This document shows, piece by piece, positions 8,321 through 16,687 of a stretch of 64,000 nt of DNA. The DNA is taken from the NCBI RefSeq assembly GCF_002018875.1, contig NZ_MVOL01000013.1, positions 155,165 through 219,164 on the forward strand. The letters run 5' to 3'. Source of the DNA: Pseudomonas sp. MF4836 (lineage in GTDB: Bacteria; Pseudomonadota; Gammaproteobacteria; Pseudomonadales; Pseudomonadaceae). Each line of letters opens with the position of its first letter. Position 1 is the first letter of the stretch. Under the pieces are notes generated by a model. The model was not told the DNA's origin, did not search any database, and saw nothing but the letters and a program-made list of their open reading frames with translations. The translations under genes were made by a program, and so were the position numbers.

Positions 8321-10288
8321 TCACGCGCCAGTTGAGGTCGGGCTTGATGCGGGAACATTGCGTCTTAAAAGCTCAAGTAGTTGGACTTTCTCCTCGCCAC
8401 TCAAGTCACTTTGACGCGATTTCCTTAGAAGTTGCTCTAAAACACGTTCGCGTTGACGCACCGATAAACTGTTAATGGTGTCGAAAAACTGTTGTTCAAG
8501 GTTATCGCCGTCAATCAACCACTCCTTTTCTGCCAGCGCCTTGAGCAGGCGACCCTGTTCGGTGCCGTGCCAGCGCGCCATGAGTTGATGTATAGAGCGT
8601 AGCTTAGGATTTTTCTGTACGGCTTCGATCAACGCCACCAGCAACTGAGTGTTGGTGTTGTTGTCATCGGCAAAATGTCCGGCATCTTCAACTTTTTCCG
8701 CCAGTTGCGGGTGGTGCAGCAGCGTACGCAGGGCGGAAAGGGTCGGCGGCTCGACTGCGGCCGGGATGCGCGGGCCGCGAGGCTGGTCGCGATCGCCATG
8801 GCGTTTGCCCTTGGCATTCTTGTCCCAGGGCTTGTTTTCCCACTTCTTGCCGCCGCCACTCTTCTTCGGCGTCCACTCCTGCTGGGGCGCATAGGCCTCC
8901 TGCGGTTCGTGGTAATCGGCGTAATCGGGCATGGCGTCGTAATTGATGCCGGCGTCATAGGCAGGCGGCGCTTCTTGCGGCGCGCTATGTACCAATTGGC
9001 TCATGGCCTCGTTGTTGAGGCCGGTGATTTCGCTGAGGCGTTGGCGCATCAGGGTGCGCAGGTTGGCCCCGGGAACCTTGTCGATCAACGGTGACGCCAG
9101 GGTGGCCATATGGGCCTTGCCTTCAAGCGAGCGCGGATCGGCTTCATCGATCAGCTGCTGGAAGAAATAATCGGCCAGCGGCTGGGCGTGCTGATTGATG
9201 CGGGCGCGGAAGGCGTCAGTGCCCTCGGAGCGCACCAGGGTGTCGGGATCCTCGCCTTCGGGCAGGAACAGGAAGCGGGCGCGACGCCCATCCTGCAGAC
9301 ACGGCAGCGCCGCTTCGAGTGCGCGCCAGGCGGCCTTGCGCCCGGCCTGGTCGCCGTCGAAGCAGAACAGAACACTCGGCACCACGCGAAACAGACGCTT
9401 GAGGTGTTCTTCGCTGGTGGCGGTGCCCAGGGTGGCAACGGCATTGCGCAACCCCTGCTGGGCCAGTGCAATCACGTCCATATAGCCCTCGACCACAATG
9501 ATTTCGTCGAGGTTGCGGTTGTTCTTGCGGGCTTCGAACAGGCCGTAGAGTTCCTGGCCCTTGTGGAAGACCGGGGTTTCCGGCGAGTTCAGGTACTTCG
9601 GTTTGTCATCGCCCAGCACTCGGCCGCCGAAGGCGATGATCCGGCCACGGCTGTCGCGGATCGGAAACATTACCCGGTCGCGGAAGCGGTCATAGCGCTT
9701 GCCGGTTTCAGCGTTTTCGATCAGCAGCCCCGCATCGATCATGGCCTTCTGCTGCAAGGTGTCGCTGCTCAGGTGCTTGAACAGGTTGTCCCAGCCGGGC
9801 GGGGCGAAACCAAGGCCAAAATCGCGGGCGATCTCGCCGGTCAGGCCGCGGCCTTTCAGGTAGTCGACGGCAGCCTTGCGCGCGGGGTGGCTCTTGAGTG
9901 CCTGGCGATAAAAATCAGCGGCTGCGGTGAGCAGCGGGTACAGCGGCGAGTCAGTCGGTTGCCGCGGTTTGTGCGGCCGACCGCTTTCCTCGCGGGGGAT
10001 TTCCATGCCGGCGGCTTTGGCCAGTTCTTCGACAGCCTGGGGAAAGTCCAGGTTGTCGTGGTCCATGATGAAGCCGAGGGCATTGCCGCCGGCGCCGCAG
10101 CCGAAGCAGTAGTAGAACTGCTTGTCGGGGCTGACGCTGAAGGACGGGGTTTTTTCTTTGTGGAACGGGCAGCAGGCCGTGTAATTCTTGCCTGCTTTTT
10201 TCATTTGCACGCGCGAGCTGACAACATCGACGATGTCGGTGCGGTTCAGAAGGTCGTCAATAAAGCTCTGGGGAATTAGCCCGGCCAT
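8321..10288 (-). CDS. dnaG: DNA primase DnaG
   Basis: The 655-residue primase lays RNA primers for replication forks. The N-terminal zinc-binding domain is seen in CCPFHKEKTPSFSVSP with CFGCGAGG (about residues 39-66). The RNA polymerase core carries the TOPRIM motifs VVEGYMDVIAL and FDGDQAGRKA (about 265-320). A proline- and lysine-rich linker (about 445-510) leads to the C-terminal DnaB-interaction domain. The protein sits between rpsU and rpoD in the classical macromolecular synthesis order. ATG 10288 gives an N-terminus (MAGLIPQSFIDDLLNRTDIVDVV) matching the family, although its ribosome binding site is weak. Confidence 0.97.
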   Translation of the reverse strand: MAGLIPQSFIDDLLNRTDIVDVVSSRVQMKKAGKNYTACCPFHKEKTPSFSVSPDKQFYYCFGCGAGGNALGFIMDHDNLDFPQAVEELAKAAGMEIPREESGRPHKPRQPTDSPLYPLLTAAADFYRQALKSHPARKAAVDYLKGRGLTGEIARDFGLGFAPPGWDNLFKHLSSDTLQQKAMIDAGLLIENAETGKRYDRFRDRVMFPIRDSRGRIIAFGGRVLGDDKPKYLNSPETPVFHKGQELYGLFEARKNNRNLDEIIVVEGYMDVIALAQQGLRNAVATLGTATSEEHLKRLFRVVPSVLFCFDGDQAGRKAAWRALEAALPCLQDGRRARFLFLPEGEDPDTLVRSEGTDAFRARINQHAQPLADYFFQQLIDEADPRSLEGKAHMATLASPLIDKVPGANLRTLMRQRLSEITGLNNEAMSQLVHSAPQEAPPAYDAGINYDAMPDYADYHEPQEAYAPQQEWTPKKSGGGKKWENKPWDKNAKGKRHGDRDQPRGPRIPAAVEPPTLSALRTLLHHPQLAEKVEDAGHFADDNNTNTQLLVALIEAVQKNPKLRSIHQLMARWHGTEQGRLLKALAEKEWLIDGDNLEQQFFDTINSLSVRQRERVLEQLLRKSRQSDLSGEEKVQLLELLRRNVPASSPTSTGA

Positions 10289-10775
10289 GGCGTTCTCGTC
10301 ATCACTGCGCGCAAGCGTGAATTGAACCGGCGCGAAGGCGTCGAAACAGGGGCGTCATGAGGCGCAAACGCAGTGCGGCTCGACCATCTGTCGTCGGCTT
10401 GATCGCTGTCGGGAAGTGTATCTGCCGAAGGTTCACTGACGTTAGTTCCAATCAGTAATCGACTATTCGAAGATGTTGCTCTGAGTCCGACTGCGGCCCG
10501 TGGGAGGCCTCGGATAGCTCATAAGCGGGCGCTGGAGAAGGGCGCCTTGGGCTGATCGTCTGTAGGAAATCAGAAAAAGTGTGCTCGTCAGTAGCCTTGG
10601 AAGGCTCGTCAGAAGAGACGTGCACCGCTGGCGATAAGCCAGGTCTGACGTGGTGAAGCAGGTTGTCTCGGTCGCATGGGCGGCTTTGACAGTGAAGCAT
10701 CAAGCGATATCCGCAAATGCCATTAGCCCGGCTGAGGGCCGGGCTTGGCAGAAGCTTGCAGCGAACGTCTGTGTA
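10289..10775. other. Long rpsU-dnaG intergenic stretch without a recognisable gene
   Basis: These 487 bases contain no open frame resembling a known protein on either strand. The longest minus-strand frame (83 codons, 10452-10703) has no similarity I can recognise. PAO1, as I recall, carries a YqeY/GatB-domain gene here; its roughly 149-residue product is not present in any frame. Visible structure consists of a GC-rich hairpin at 10725-10745 and a small inverted repeat AGCCTT/AAGGCT near 10592-10605. Promoters for dnaG-rpoD may lie here, but none is clear enough to place. Confidence 0.6.
10725..10745 (-). terminator. Hairpin after rpsU, possible partial terminator
   Basis: An 8-bp GC-rich stem (AGCCCGGC/GCCGGGCT) with a 5-base loop lies about 30 bases beyond the rpsU stop. 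No U-tract follows on either strand. It may attenuate or process transcripts running from rpsU into dnaG, comparable in position to the internal terminator of the E. coli operon, rather than end them fully. Confidence 0.45.
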
Positions 10776-10991
10776 TTAGTACAGACGAACGGCGCGGCGC
10801 TGTTCGCGCTGAACTTTCTTGGCGTGACGCTTAACAGCGGCTGCTGCTTTACGCTTACGCTCAGAAGTCGGCTTCTCGTAAAATTCGCGGCTACGAACTT
10901 CAGCCAGAACACCGGCTTTTTCGCAGGAGCGCTTGAAACGACGCAGAGCTACGTCGAAGGGTTCGTTCTCTTTAACTTTGACGGCTGGCAT
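10776..10991 (-). CDS. rpsU: 30S ribosomal protein bS21
   Basis: The 71-residue, strongly basic protein ([21 protein letters not shown]...) is the small-subunit protein S21, needed for efficient translation initiation. It has the normal length and the C-terminus [11 protein letters not shown]. It leads the rpsU-dnaG-rpoD cluster and is divergent from tsaD. An AAGG ribosome-binding element lies about 10 bases before ATG 10991. Confidence 0.98.
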
Positions 10992-11076
10992 CCAGAGCTA
11001 CCTTCATTCATTACCGGGGTCAACGTTCTCGTCGCAAAAATCACGGCTGAGGTCGTCGGTTTTTAAGGGTTGCGGA

Positions 11077-11104
11077 TGTTAACCCCTCATCGCTCGGAAT
11101 GCAA
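11077..11104 (-). promoter_or_regulatory. Candidate sigma-70 promoter for rpsU
   Basis: Reading the minus strand, TTGCAT (11104-11099) and TTAACA (11082-11077) are 16 bases apart, about 80 bases upstream of the rpsU start. The -10 match is moderate and no experimental start is known to me. Confidence 0.3.
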
Positions 11105-11124
11105 AGCCTCTGATCGAAAACCGC

Positions 11125-11153
11125 TGGTCGGGCGCGGGAGTGGCGACTATTAT
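11125..11153 (+). promoter_or_regulatory. Candidate sigma-70 promoter for tsaD
   Basis: A TATTAT -10 element (11148-11153) lies 39 bases before the tsaD start with a poor -35 (TGGTCG) 17 bases upstream. The -10 is convincing and the -35 is not. Confidence 0.38.
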
Positions 11154-11191
11154 GCGCGCCTTCGAATTTAGCCTCTACAAGGCGCAAACCC

Positions 11192-12217
11192 ATGCTAGTA
11201 CTGGGATTAGAAACCTCCTGCGACGAGACCGGCGTCGCGCTCTACGACAGTGAACGCGGGCTTTTGGCCGATGCACTGTTCAGTCAGATCGACCTGCATC
11301 GCGCCTACGGCGGCGTGGTGCCGGAGCTGGCTTCGCGTGATCACGTCAAACGCATGCTGCCGTTGATTCGCCAGGTATTGGCGGAAGCTGACTGCGTTCC
11401 GACCGAGATCGACGCCATTGCCTACACCGCCGGCCCGGGACTGGTCGGAGCCTTGCTGGTCGGGGCTTCCTGTGCTCAGGCGCTGGCGTTCGCCTGGGGC
11501 ATTCCGGCCCTGGGTGTGCATCACATGGAAGGCCATTTGCTGGCACCGATGCTGGAAGAACAACCGCCGGAGTTTCCGTTCGTCGCTTTGTTGGTTTCCG
11601 GTGGGCATACGCAGCTGGTTCGGGTCGATGGGATCGGCCAATACGAACTGCTGGGCGAGACCCTGGACGATGCCGCAGGCGAAGCTTTCGACAAGACGGC
11701 AAAGATGATGGGGCTCAATTATCCGGGTGGTCCGGAGATTGCTCGCCTGGCGAATCAGGGCGTGGCCGGGCGCTTTGTCTTTCCGCGGCCGATGACCGAC
11801 CGTCCGGGCCTGGAGTTCAGCTTCAGTGGCTTGAAAACCTCGGCACTCAATACCTGGCAGCAACGCGTCAGTGCTGGGGACGACGGCGAGCAAACCCGTT
11901 GCGACATCGCGCTCGCGTTCCAGCAGGCGGTGGTGGAAACTTTGACCATCAAGTGCAAGCGTGCGTTGAAGCAGACCGGTTTCAAGCGTCTGGTGATCGC
12001 CGGCGGCGTGAGTGCCAACAAAGCCCTGCGTGTGTCGCTGGAAAAAATGCTCGGGGATATGAAGGGCCATGTGTATTACGCCCGCCCCGAGTTTTGCACC
12101 GATAACGGCGCGATGATCGCTTTTGCCGGCTGTCAGCGCTTGCAAGCCGGGCAGCAGGAAAGCTTGGCGATTAGCGTGCAGGCGCGCTGGCCCATGGAGC
12201 AACTGACGCCCTTGTAG
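11192..12217 (+). CDS. tsaD: tRNA N6-threonylcarbamoyladenosine transferase TsaD
   Basis: The 341-residue TsaD (Gcp/Kae1 family) transfers the threonylcarbamoyl group from the TC-AMP intermediate to A37 of ANN-decoding tRNAs, together with TsaB and TsaE. The ASKHA fold is shown by GLETSCDETG at the N-terminus, and HHMEGH near residues 110-115 supplies the metal-binding histidines. LVSGGHTQL and VIAGGVSANKALR are further family motifs. Length is normal. It is divergent from rpsU and convergent with plsY. Confidence 0.97.
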   Translation: MLVLGLETSCDETGVALYDSERGLLADALFSQIDLHRAYGGVVPELASRDHVKRMLPLIRQVLAEADCVPTEIDAIAYTAGPGLVGALLVGASCAQALAFAWGIPALGVHHMEGHLLAPMLEEQPPEFPFVALLVSGGHTQLVRVDGIGQYELLGETLDDAAGEAFDKTAKMMGLNYPGGPEIARLANQGVAGRFVFPRPMTDRPGLEFSFSGLKTSALNTWQQRVSAGDDGEQTRCDIALAFQQAVVETLTIKCKRALKQTGFKRLVIAGGVSANKALRVSLEKMLGDMKGHVYYARPEFCTDNGAMIAFAGCQRLQAGQQESLAISVQARWPMEQLTPL

Positions 12218-12222
12218 GGCGT
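12206..12222 (+). terminator. Short hairpin spanning the tsaD stop codon
   Basis: A 7-bp stem ACGCCCT/AGGGCGT with a 3-base loop includes the TAG stop of tsaD and is followed by GTTAGGGGTGTTT. The U-tract is poor, so this is only a weak terminator candidate in front of the convergent plsY. Confidence 0.35.
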
Positions 12223-12269
12223 TAGGGGTGTTTCCGGTCAGCGAGCTTGAACGGTTTTCACCGGACGAT

Positions 12270-12839
12270 TCAGAAATGCCGTTCGCGCCCGGCAAACAGG
12301 TCGCGTAAATTGCCCCGGTGGCGCCAGACGATCAGCAGCGTGAGCACGCTCATCGGCAGTAGCGCTTCCGGTTCCTGCCAGGCCAGTAGCGGCAAGGTCA
12401 GGGGCGTGGCGATCAGTGCGGCCAGCGAGCTGGTGCGGGTCAGGTAGAACGCCAGGACCCACGCGGCCATGGCCAGCAAGGCAGCTGGCGGGTAAAGCCC
12501 GAGCAGCATGCCGGCGGCGGTGGCGACACCTTTACCGCCGCGGAAGCGAAAGTACAACGGGAACAAGTGGCCGAGAACGGCGCACAGGCCAATCCAGGCT
12601 TGTTGTTGCAGTGAAAGGCCTGCCACGGCGGCGATCAGGACGGGCAAGAGCCCTTTGCACAGGTCGCCGAGCAAGGTCAGGACGGCGAGTTTCTTGCCGG
12701 CCAGACGCAGCATGTTGGTGGCACCGGCATTGCCCGAGCCACTCATTCGCGGATCGGGATTACCCGTCAGGCGGCTGAGCAAAATGGCGAAGGACAGAGA
12801 GCCGAGCAGGTAGGCGAGGATCGCCAGTAACCAAAACAT
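12270..12839 (-). CDS. plsY: Acyl-phosphate:glycerol-3-phosphate acyltransferase PlsY
   Basis: The 189-residue inner-membrane protein acylates glycerol-3-phosphate at position 1 using acyl-phosphate made by PlsX, the first step of phospholipid synthesis. Several hydrophobic helices and the family loops are visible: GSGNAGATNMLR (about 34-45) and FRFRGGKGVATAAG (about 96-110). The length is typical of the family. It is convergent with tsaD and divergent from folB. Confidence 0.95.
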   Translation of the reverse strand: MFWLLAILAYLLGSLSFAILLSRLTGNPDPRMSGSGNAGATNMLRLAGKKLAVLTLLGDLCKGLLPVLIAAVAGLSLQQQAWIGLCAVLGHLFPLYFRFRGGKGVATAAGMLLGLYPPAALLAMAAWVLAFYLTRTSSLAALIATPLTLPLLAWQEPEALLPMSVLTLLIVWRHRGNLRDLFAGRERHF

Positions 12840-12913
12840 GCTAACTATTCCGGGCGAGGACGCCCTGATTCTAACGGCGCATTGCGCCCTTGTCGTGCTG
12901 CGGAGAAGAGTGC

Positions 12914-13267
12914 TTGGACAGAGTGTTTATCGAAGGCCTGGAAGTCGACACCGTGATCGGTGCCTATGACTGGGAGCGCGGCATCCGTCAGTGCCTGCGT
13001 CTGGACCTGAGCTTTGCCTGGGATAACCGTCCGGCAGCTGCAGGTGATGACCTGACCCTCGCGCTCGATTACGCAAGCGTCTCGTCGCGCATTCAAGCCT
13101 TCGCCGAGCAGGCGCAGTTCCAACTGGTCGAAACCTTTGCCGAGCGTCTGACCGAGGTGTTGATGAGTGAGTTTCATATTCCTTGGCTGCGCCTCAAGCT
13201 GACCAAGCCCGGCGCAGTTCCCGCCGCCACCGGTGTTGGCGTGGAGATCGAGCGCGGATGTCGCTAA
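12914..13267 (+). CDS. folB: Dihydroneopterin aldolase FolB
   Basis: FolB converts 7,8-dihydroneopterin to 6-hydroxymethyl-dihydropterin in folate synthesis. I place the start at TTG 12914, giving (M)DRVFIEGLEVDTVIGAYDWER, because that matches the family N-terminus and has a GGAG 8 bases upstream. The frame stays open farther 5' but without family similarity. The conserved DYASVSSRI and the C-terminal KPGAVPAATGVGVEIER are present; 117 residues is normal. The 3' end overlaps folK by 10 bases, so the two successive pathway enzymes are translationally coupled. Confidence 0.95.
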   Translation: MDRVFIEGLEVDTVIGAYDWERGIRQCLRLDLSFAWDNRPAAAGDDLTLALDYASVSSRIQAFAEQAQFQLVETFAERLTEVLMSEFHIPWLRLKLTKPGAVPAATGVGVEIERGCR

Positions 13268-13773
13268 CTCAGGTTTTTCTGGGGCTCGGCAGCAATATCG
13301 AGCGCGAAACCCATTTGCAGGCCGGGCTCGAGGCCTTGGCCGCGTTTCTGCAGGACATGCGCTGCTCGGCGGTGTTCGAGAGCCAGCCGGTGGGGATCAA
13401 GAGTGGCCCGTTTTTCAACCTGGTGGTGTCGGCCTTCACGGATTTGCCGTTGAACGAGCTGGATCGTCGTTTGAAGTTCATCGAGGCGGATAACGGCCGT
13501 TATGCCCCCGATCGCATAGGCCTGCCGCTGGATATAGACGTGCTGCTGTATGGCGATCTGGTTGGCAATTTCGATGGCCTGATCCTGCCCCGTGCAGAAA
13601 TCCTGAAAAATGCCTTCGTGCTCTGGCCGTTGTCGCTGATGGCGCCCGAGCGCCTGCACCCGGTTGCCGGGCAGAGCCTGGGCACGCTTTGGCGAGAGTC
13701 GCAGATCAATCAGGTGCTGGCGCCCGTGGCCTTTGAGTGGCGCGGTGTGCAGCTGACTCCGCCGGGGCTCTGA
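13258..13773 (+). CDS. folK: 6-hydroxymethyl-7,8-dihydropterin pyrophosphokinase FolK
   Basis: FolK pyrophosphorylates the FolB product before it is joined to p-aminobenzoate. ATG 13258 inside the end of folB gives MSLTQVFLGLGSNIERE, the family N-terminus. The signatures SSxP-type FESQPVGIKSGPFFNLV and LPLDIDVLLYGD (ATP and Mg binding) are present; the product is 171 residues. A second frame-extended start at 13183 would add unrelated residues and is not used. The gene is convergent with cca. Confidence 0.95.
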   Translation: MSLTQVFLGLGSNIERETHLQAGLEALAAFLQDMRCSAVFESQPVGIKSGPFFNLVVSAFTDLPLNELDRRLKFIEADNGRYAPDRIGLPLDIDVLLYGDLVGNFDGLILPRAEILKNAFVLWPLSLMAPERLHPVAGQSLGTLWRESQINQVLAPVAFEWRGVQLTPPGL

Positions 13774-13830
13774 TCGCGCCTGGCTTGGCGGTGGCGGACC
13801 TGCTGACGGGCAGGCCTGCCGGACCTGTGC

Positions 13831-15060
13831 TCAGGGGGCGTGTTGTTCCTTGTAGGCTTTCAGTGCTTTGAGGCGTTCCAGCCTCAGGGCTTCCCCCAGC
13901 TTTGGCCCCTTGAACCCTTGTTCCAGCAGCGGTTGTACCGCGACCGCGCGTGCAGCATTGGCGGCGCCTCGCAGGTAGTCGGCCTGCGGGTAGGTGCGTG
14001 ATTCCAGGCCAAGGCGCCCTCGGGCGTCCATCTCGCAGGCGGCGATAAACTCCTCGAAGCGCTGCGGGCGGCGATAGATATCGAAGCTTTGCAGCAGTTC
14101 CAGCAGAGTCGAGGCCCGCAGTTCAAGGGCGCGATGACCATGGGTGTGATATTGGCCGACTAATAGCGCCAGTTCCTGGCAGTCCCGCGGCACCTTGAAG
14201 CGTTCATTGATGGCCTTGATCGGCGCCAGCCCCTTTTGCTCATGGGCGATGTGCTGCGGCCACTCATCCTGTGCCGTCAGTCCTTTGCCCAGGTCGTGCA
14301 GCAGGCAGGCCCAGCGCACCGTCAGCGGCTGCTGATGTTGCGCGGCCTGTTGCAGCACGCTCAAGGTATGCACGCCGGTGTCGATTTCCGGGTGATGCGC
14401 TTCAGGCTGAGGAACGCCGAACAGGGCGTCGACCTCGGGCATCAGCACCTTGAGGGCGTTGCAATCGCGCAACACCTGGATAAATACCTGAGGCTGGTTT
14501 TCCATCAGGGCGCGGGAGATTTCCTTCCAGCTGCGTTCGGCGGTCAGGGCTTCCAGCTCGCCTGAGGCGCTCAGTTGGCGCATCAGTTCCAGAGTCTCTG
14601 GCGCGACGGTGAAACCCAGATCGGCATAGCGCGCAGCGAAGCGGGCAACTCGCAATACCCTGAGGGGATCTTCGGCGAACGCGGAGGAAACATGACGGAG
14701 CAGGCGGGCTTCAAGATCTTGTTGGCCATGATAGGGGTCGGTCAGCACGCCCTGGGCATCCTCTGCCATGGCATTGATTGTCAGGTCTCGCCGGATCAGG
14801 TCTTCTTCGAGAGTGACCTCGGGGCTGGCATGAAAGGTAAAGCCGCCGTAGCCTCGACCGCTTTTGCGCTCGGTGCGCGCGAGGGCATACTCTTCGCCGC
14901 TTTTAGGGTGCAGGAATACCGGGAAGTCGGCCCCGACCGGGCGAAAGCCCTGGGCCAGCATTTCTTCGGTTGTTGCGCCTACCACCACCCAGTCGATATC
15001 AGTGACCGGCTTGCCGAGCAAGCGATCGCGCACTGCGCCGCCGACCTTGTAAATCTGCAT
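13831..15060 (-). CDS. cca: Multifunctional CCA-adding tRNA nucleotidyltransferase
   Basis: The 409-residue enzyme builds or repairs the 3' CCA of tRNAs. The class II nucleotidyltransferase head is at the N-terminus (GGAVRDRLLGKPVTDIDWVVVG, then RRDLTINAMA). The C-terminal half has an HD phosphohydrolase domain (CLLHDLGKG, about residues 250-258), as in gammaproteobacterial multifunctional Cca with phosphatase and 2',3'-cyclic phosphodiesterase activity. ATG 15060 is preceded by CGGAGG at good spacing, which can pair with an upstream complementary segment (see 15066-15113). It follows spoVR on the same strand after a 64-base gap. Confidence 0.95.
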   Translation of the reverse strand: MQIYKVGGAVRDRLLGKPVTDIDWVVVGATTEEMLAQGFRPVGADFPVFLHPKSGEEYALARTERKSGRGYGGFTFHASPEVTLEEDLIRRDLTINAMAEDAQGVLTDPYHGQQDLEARLLRHVSSAFAEDPLRVLRVARFAARYADLGFTVAPETLELMRQLSASGELEALTAERSWKEISRALMENQPQVFIQVLRDCNALKVLMPEVDALFGVPQPEAHHPEIDTGVHTLSVLQQAAQHQQPLTVRWACLLHDLGKGLTAQDEWPQHIAHEQKGLAPIKAINERFKVPRDCQELALLVGQYHTHGHRALELRASTLLELLQSFDIYRRPQRFEEFIAACEMDARGRLGLESRTYPQADYLRGAANAARAVAVQPLLEQGFKGPKLGEALRLERLKALKAYKEQHAP

Positions 15061-15065
15061 AAAAA

Positions 15066-15113
15066 ACCTCCGTTAGCCCGACAGGATAACCCTTGCGTCG
15101 AACTTCCGGAGGT
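15066..15113 (-). promoter_or_regulatory. Extended hairpin covering the cca ribosome binding site
   Basis: On the minus strand ACCTCCG (15113-15107) is perfectly complementary to CGGAGGT (15072-15066), which is the Shine-Dalgarno sequence of cca. Inner complementary segments (CGAC/GTCG, AGG/CCT) can extend the structure, and TTTTT follows it. It can act as a terminator for the spoVR transcript, as a translational block on cca, or both. This is read from base pairing only. Confidence 0.5.
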
Positions 15114-15124
15114 CTGATCTCGGC

Positions 15125-16687
15125 TTAAAGATGGATGACGGCCAAGTCCAGGCGGCCGTAGTCACCTTCGCTGTGCTCGCCCCTGGGCGGCACGTGGTGG
15201 GTTTTCATGATCTGGTCGCCCTGCAGGGTTTCCAGGTGAATGTCGAACCCCCAGAGGCGGTGCAGATGCTTGAGCACCTCATCCGTGGAGTCGCCCAAAG
15301 GCTTGCGGTCATGTTGCTGGTGACGCAGGGTCAGCGAGCGGTCGCCGCGGCGGTCGATGCTCCAGATCTGCACGTTGGGTTCGCGATTCCCCAGGTTGTA
15401 TTGCGCAGCCAGGGTTTCGCGGATGGTCCGATAGCCCCCTTCATCGTGAATGGCTGGCACCAGTAGGTCATCCTTCTGGTCATCATCGAGGATGCTGAAC
15501 AGTTTCAGGTCACGGATCACCTTCGGTGACAGGTACTGCAGGATAAAGCTTTCGTCCTTGAAGCTGCTCATGGCGAACTTGATGCTCGACAGCCAATCGG
15601 TCCCGGCCAGGTCCGGGAACCAGTGGCGGTCCTCGTCGGTGGGTTCTTCGCACATACGGCGAATATCGCGATACATGGCGAAGCCCAGGGCGTAGGGGTT
15701 GATGCCGCTGTAGTAGGGGCTGTCGAAGCCGGGCTGCATGACCACACTGGTGTGCGAGGTCAGAAACTCCATCATGAAACCGTCGGTCACCAGGCCTTCG
15801 TCATACAGGTCGTTCATCAAGGTGTAGTGCCAGAAGGTCGCCCAGCCTTCGTTCATCACCTGGGTCTGGCGTTGTGGGTAGAAATACTGGGCGATCTTGC
15901 GCACGATTCGCACGATTTCCCGCTGCCAAGGCTCCAGCAGCGGCGCATGTTTTTCGATGAAATAGAGGATGTTTTCCTGAGGTTCGGCGGGGAAGCGCGC
16001 ATTGTCTTTGTCGCTGTATTTGTCAGCGCCTTTGGGAATGGTGCGCCACAGGTCGTTGATCTGCTTCTGCAGGTGTTCTTCGCGGTCCTTCTGCCGCCGC
16101 CGTTCTTCTTCGGCCGAAATCGGGTATGGGCGTTTGTAGCGGTCGACGCCGTAATTCATCAGGGCGTGGCAGGAGTCCAGCAGGTCTTCCACCGCGTCGA
16201 TGCCGTGCCGCTCCTCGCACTGCATGATGTACTGCTTGGCGAACACCAGGTAATCGATGATCGAACTGGCGTCGGTCCAGGTGCGGAACAGGTAGTTACC
16301 CTTGAAAAAGCTGTTGTGGCCATAGCAGGCGTGAGCCACCACCAGGGCTTGCATGCAGATGGTGTTTTCTTCCATCAGGTAGGCAATGCATGGGTCCGAG
16401 TTGATCACGATCTCGTAGGCCAGCCCCATCTGGCCGCGGCTGTAGGATTTTTCGGTACTGAGGAAGTGTTTGCCGTAGGACCAATGGTGATAACCCAGGG
16501 GCATGCCGACTGACGCGTAGGCATCCATCATCTGCTCGGCGGTAATGACCTCGATCTGGTTGGGATAGGTATCCAGGGCGTAGCGGTCCGCGATACGGCT
16601 GATTTCGCGGTCGTAGGCCTGGATCAGCTCGAATGTCCATTCCGAGCCGGTAGAGATGGGCTGGCGTTTCTGCTCTCTGGCGGTCAT
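15125..16687 (-). CDS. spoVR: SpoVR family protein (YcgB-like)
   Basis: The 520-residue cytoplasmic protein belongs to the SpoVR/YcgB family, conserved beside yeaH and yeaG in many proteobacteria and named for a Bacillus cortex-formation mutant. Its biochemical function is unknown. The family-typical N-terminal WTFELIQAYDREI, a YHHWSYGKHF segment and NEGWATFWHYTLMNDLYDEGL are visible. It overlaps yeaH by the four bases ATGA, so the two are coupled. It is usually expressed under starvation and stationary-phase stress. Confidence 0.93.
   Translation of the reverse strand: MTAREQKRQPISTGSEWTFELIQAYDREISRIADRYALDTYPNQIEVITAEQMMDAYASVGMPLGYHHWSYGKHFLSTEKSYSRGQMGLAYEIVINSDPCIAYLMEENTICMQALVVAHACYGHNSFFKGNYLFRTWTDASSIIDYLVFAKQYIMQCEERHGIDAVEDLLDSCHALMNYGVDRYKRPYPISAEEERRRQKDREEHLQKQINDLWRTIPKGADKYSDKDNARFPAEPQENILYFIEKHAPLLEPWQREIVRIVRKIAQYFYPQRQTQVMNEGWATFWHYTLMNDLYDEGLVTDGFMMEFLTSHTSVVMQPGFDSPYYSGINPYALGFAMYRDIRRMCEEPTDEDRHWFPDLAGTDWLSSIKFAMSSFKDESFILQYLSPKVIRDLKLFSILDDDQKDDLLVPAIHDEGGYRTIRETLAAQYNLGNREPNVQIWSIDRRGDRSLTLRHQQHDRKPLGDSTDEVLKHLHRLWGFDIHLETLQGDQIMKTHHVPPRGEHSEGDYGRLDLAVIHL

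Noticed and set aside
10452..10703. 83-codon frame in the rpsU-dnaG gap as a possible small gene
   Set aside because: No ribosome binding site of note, no recognisable motif, atypical composition; kept only as part of the noncoding description.
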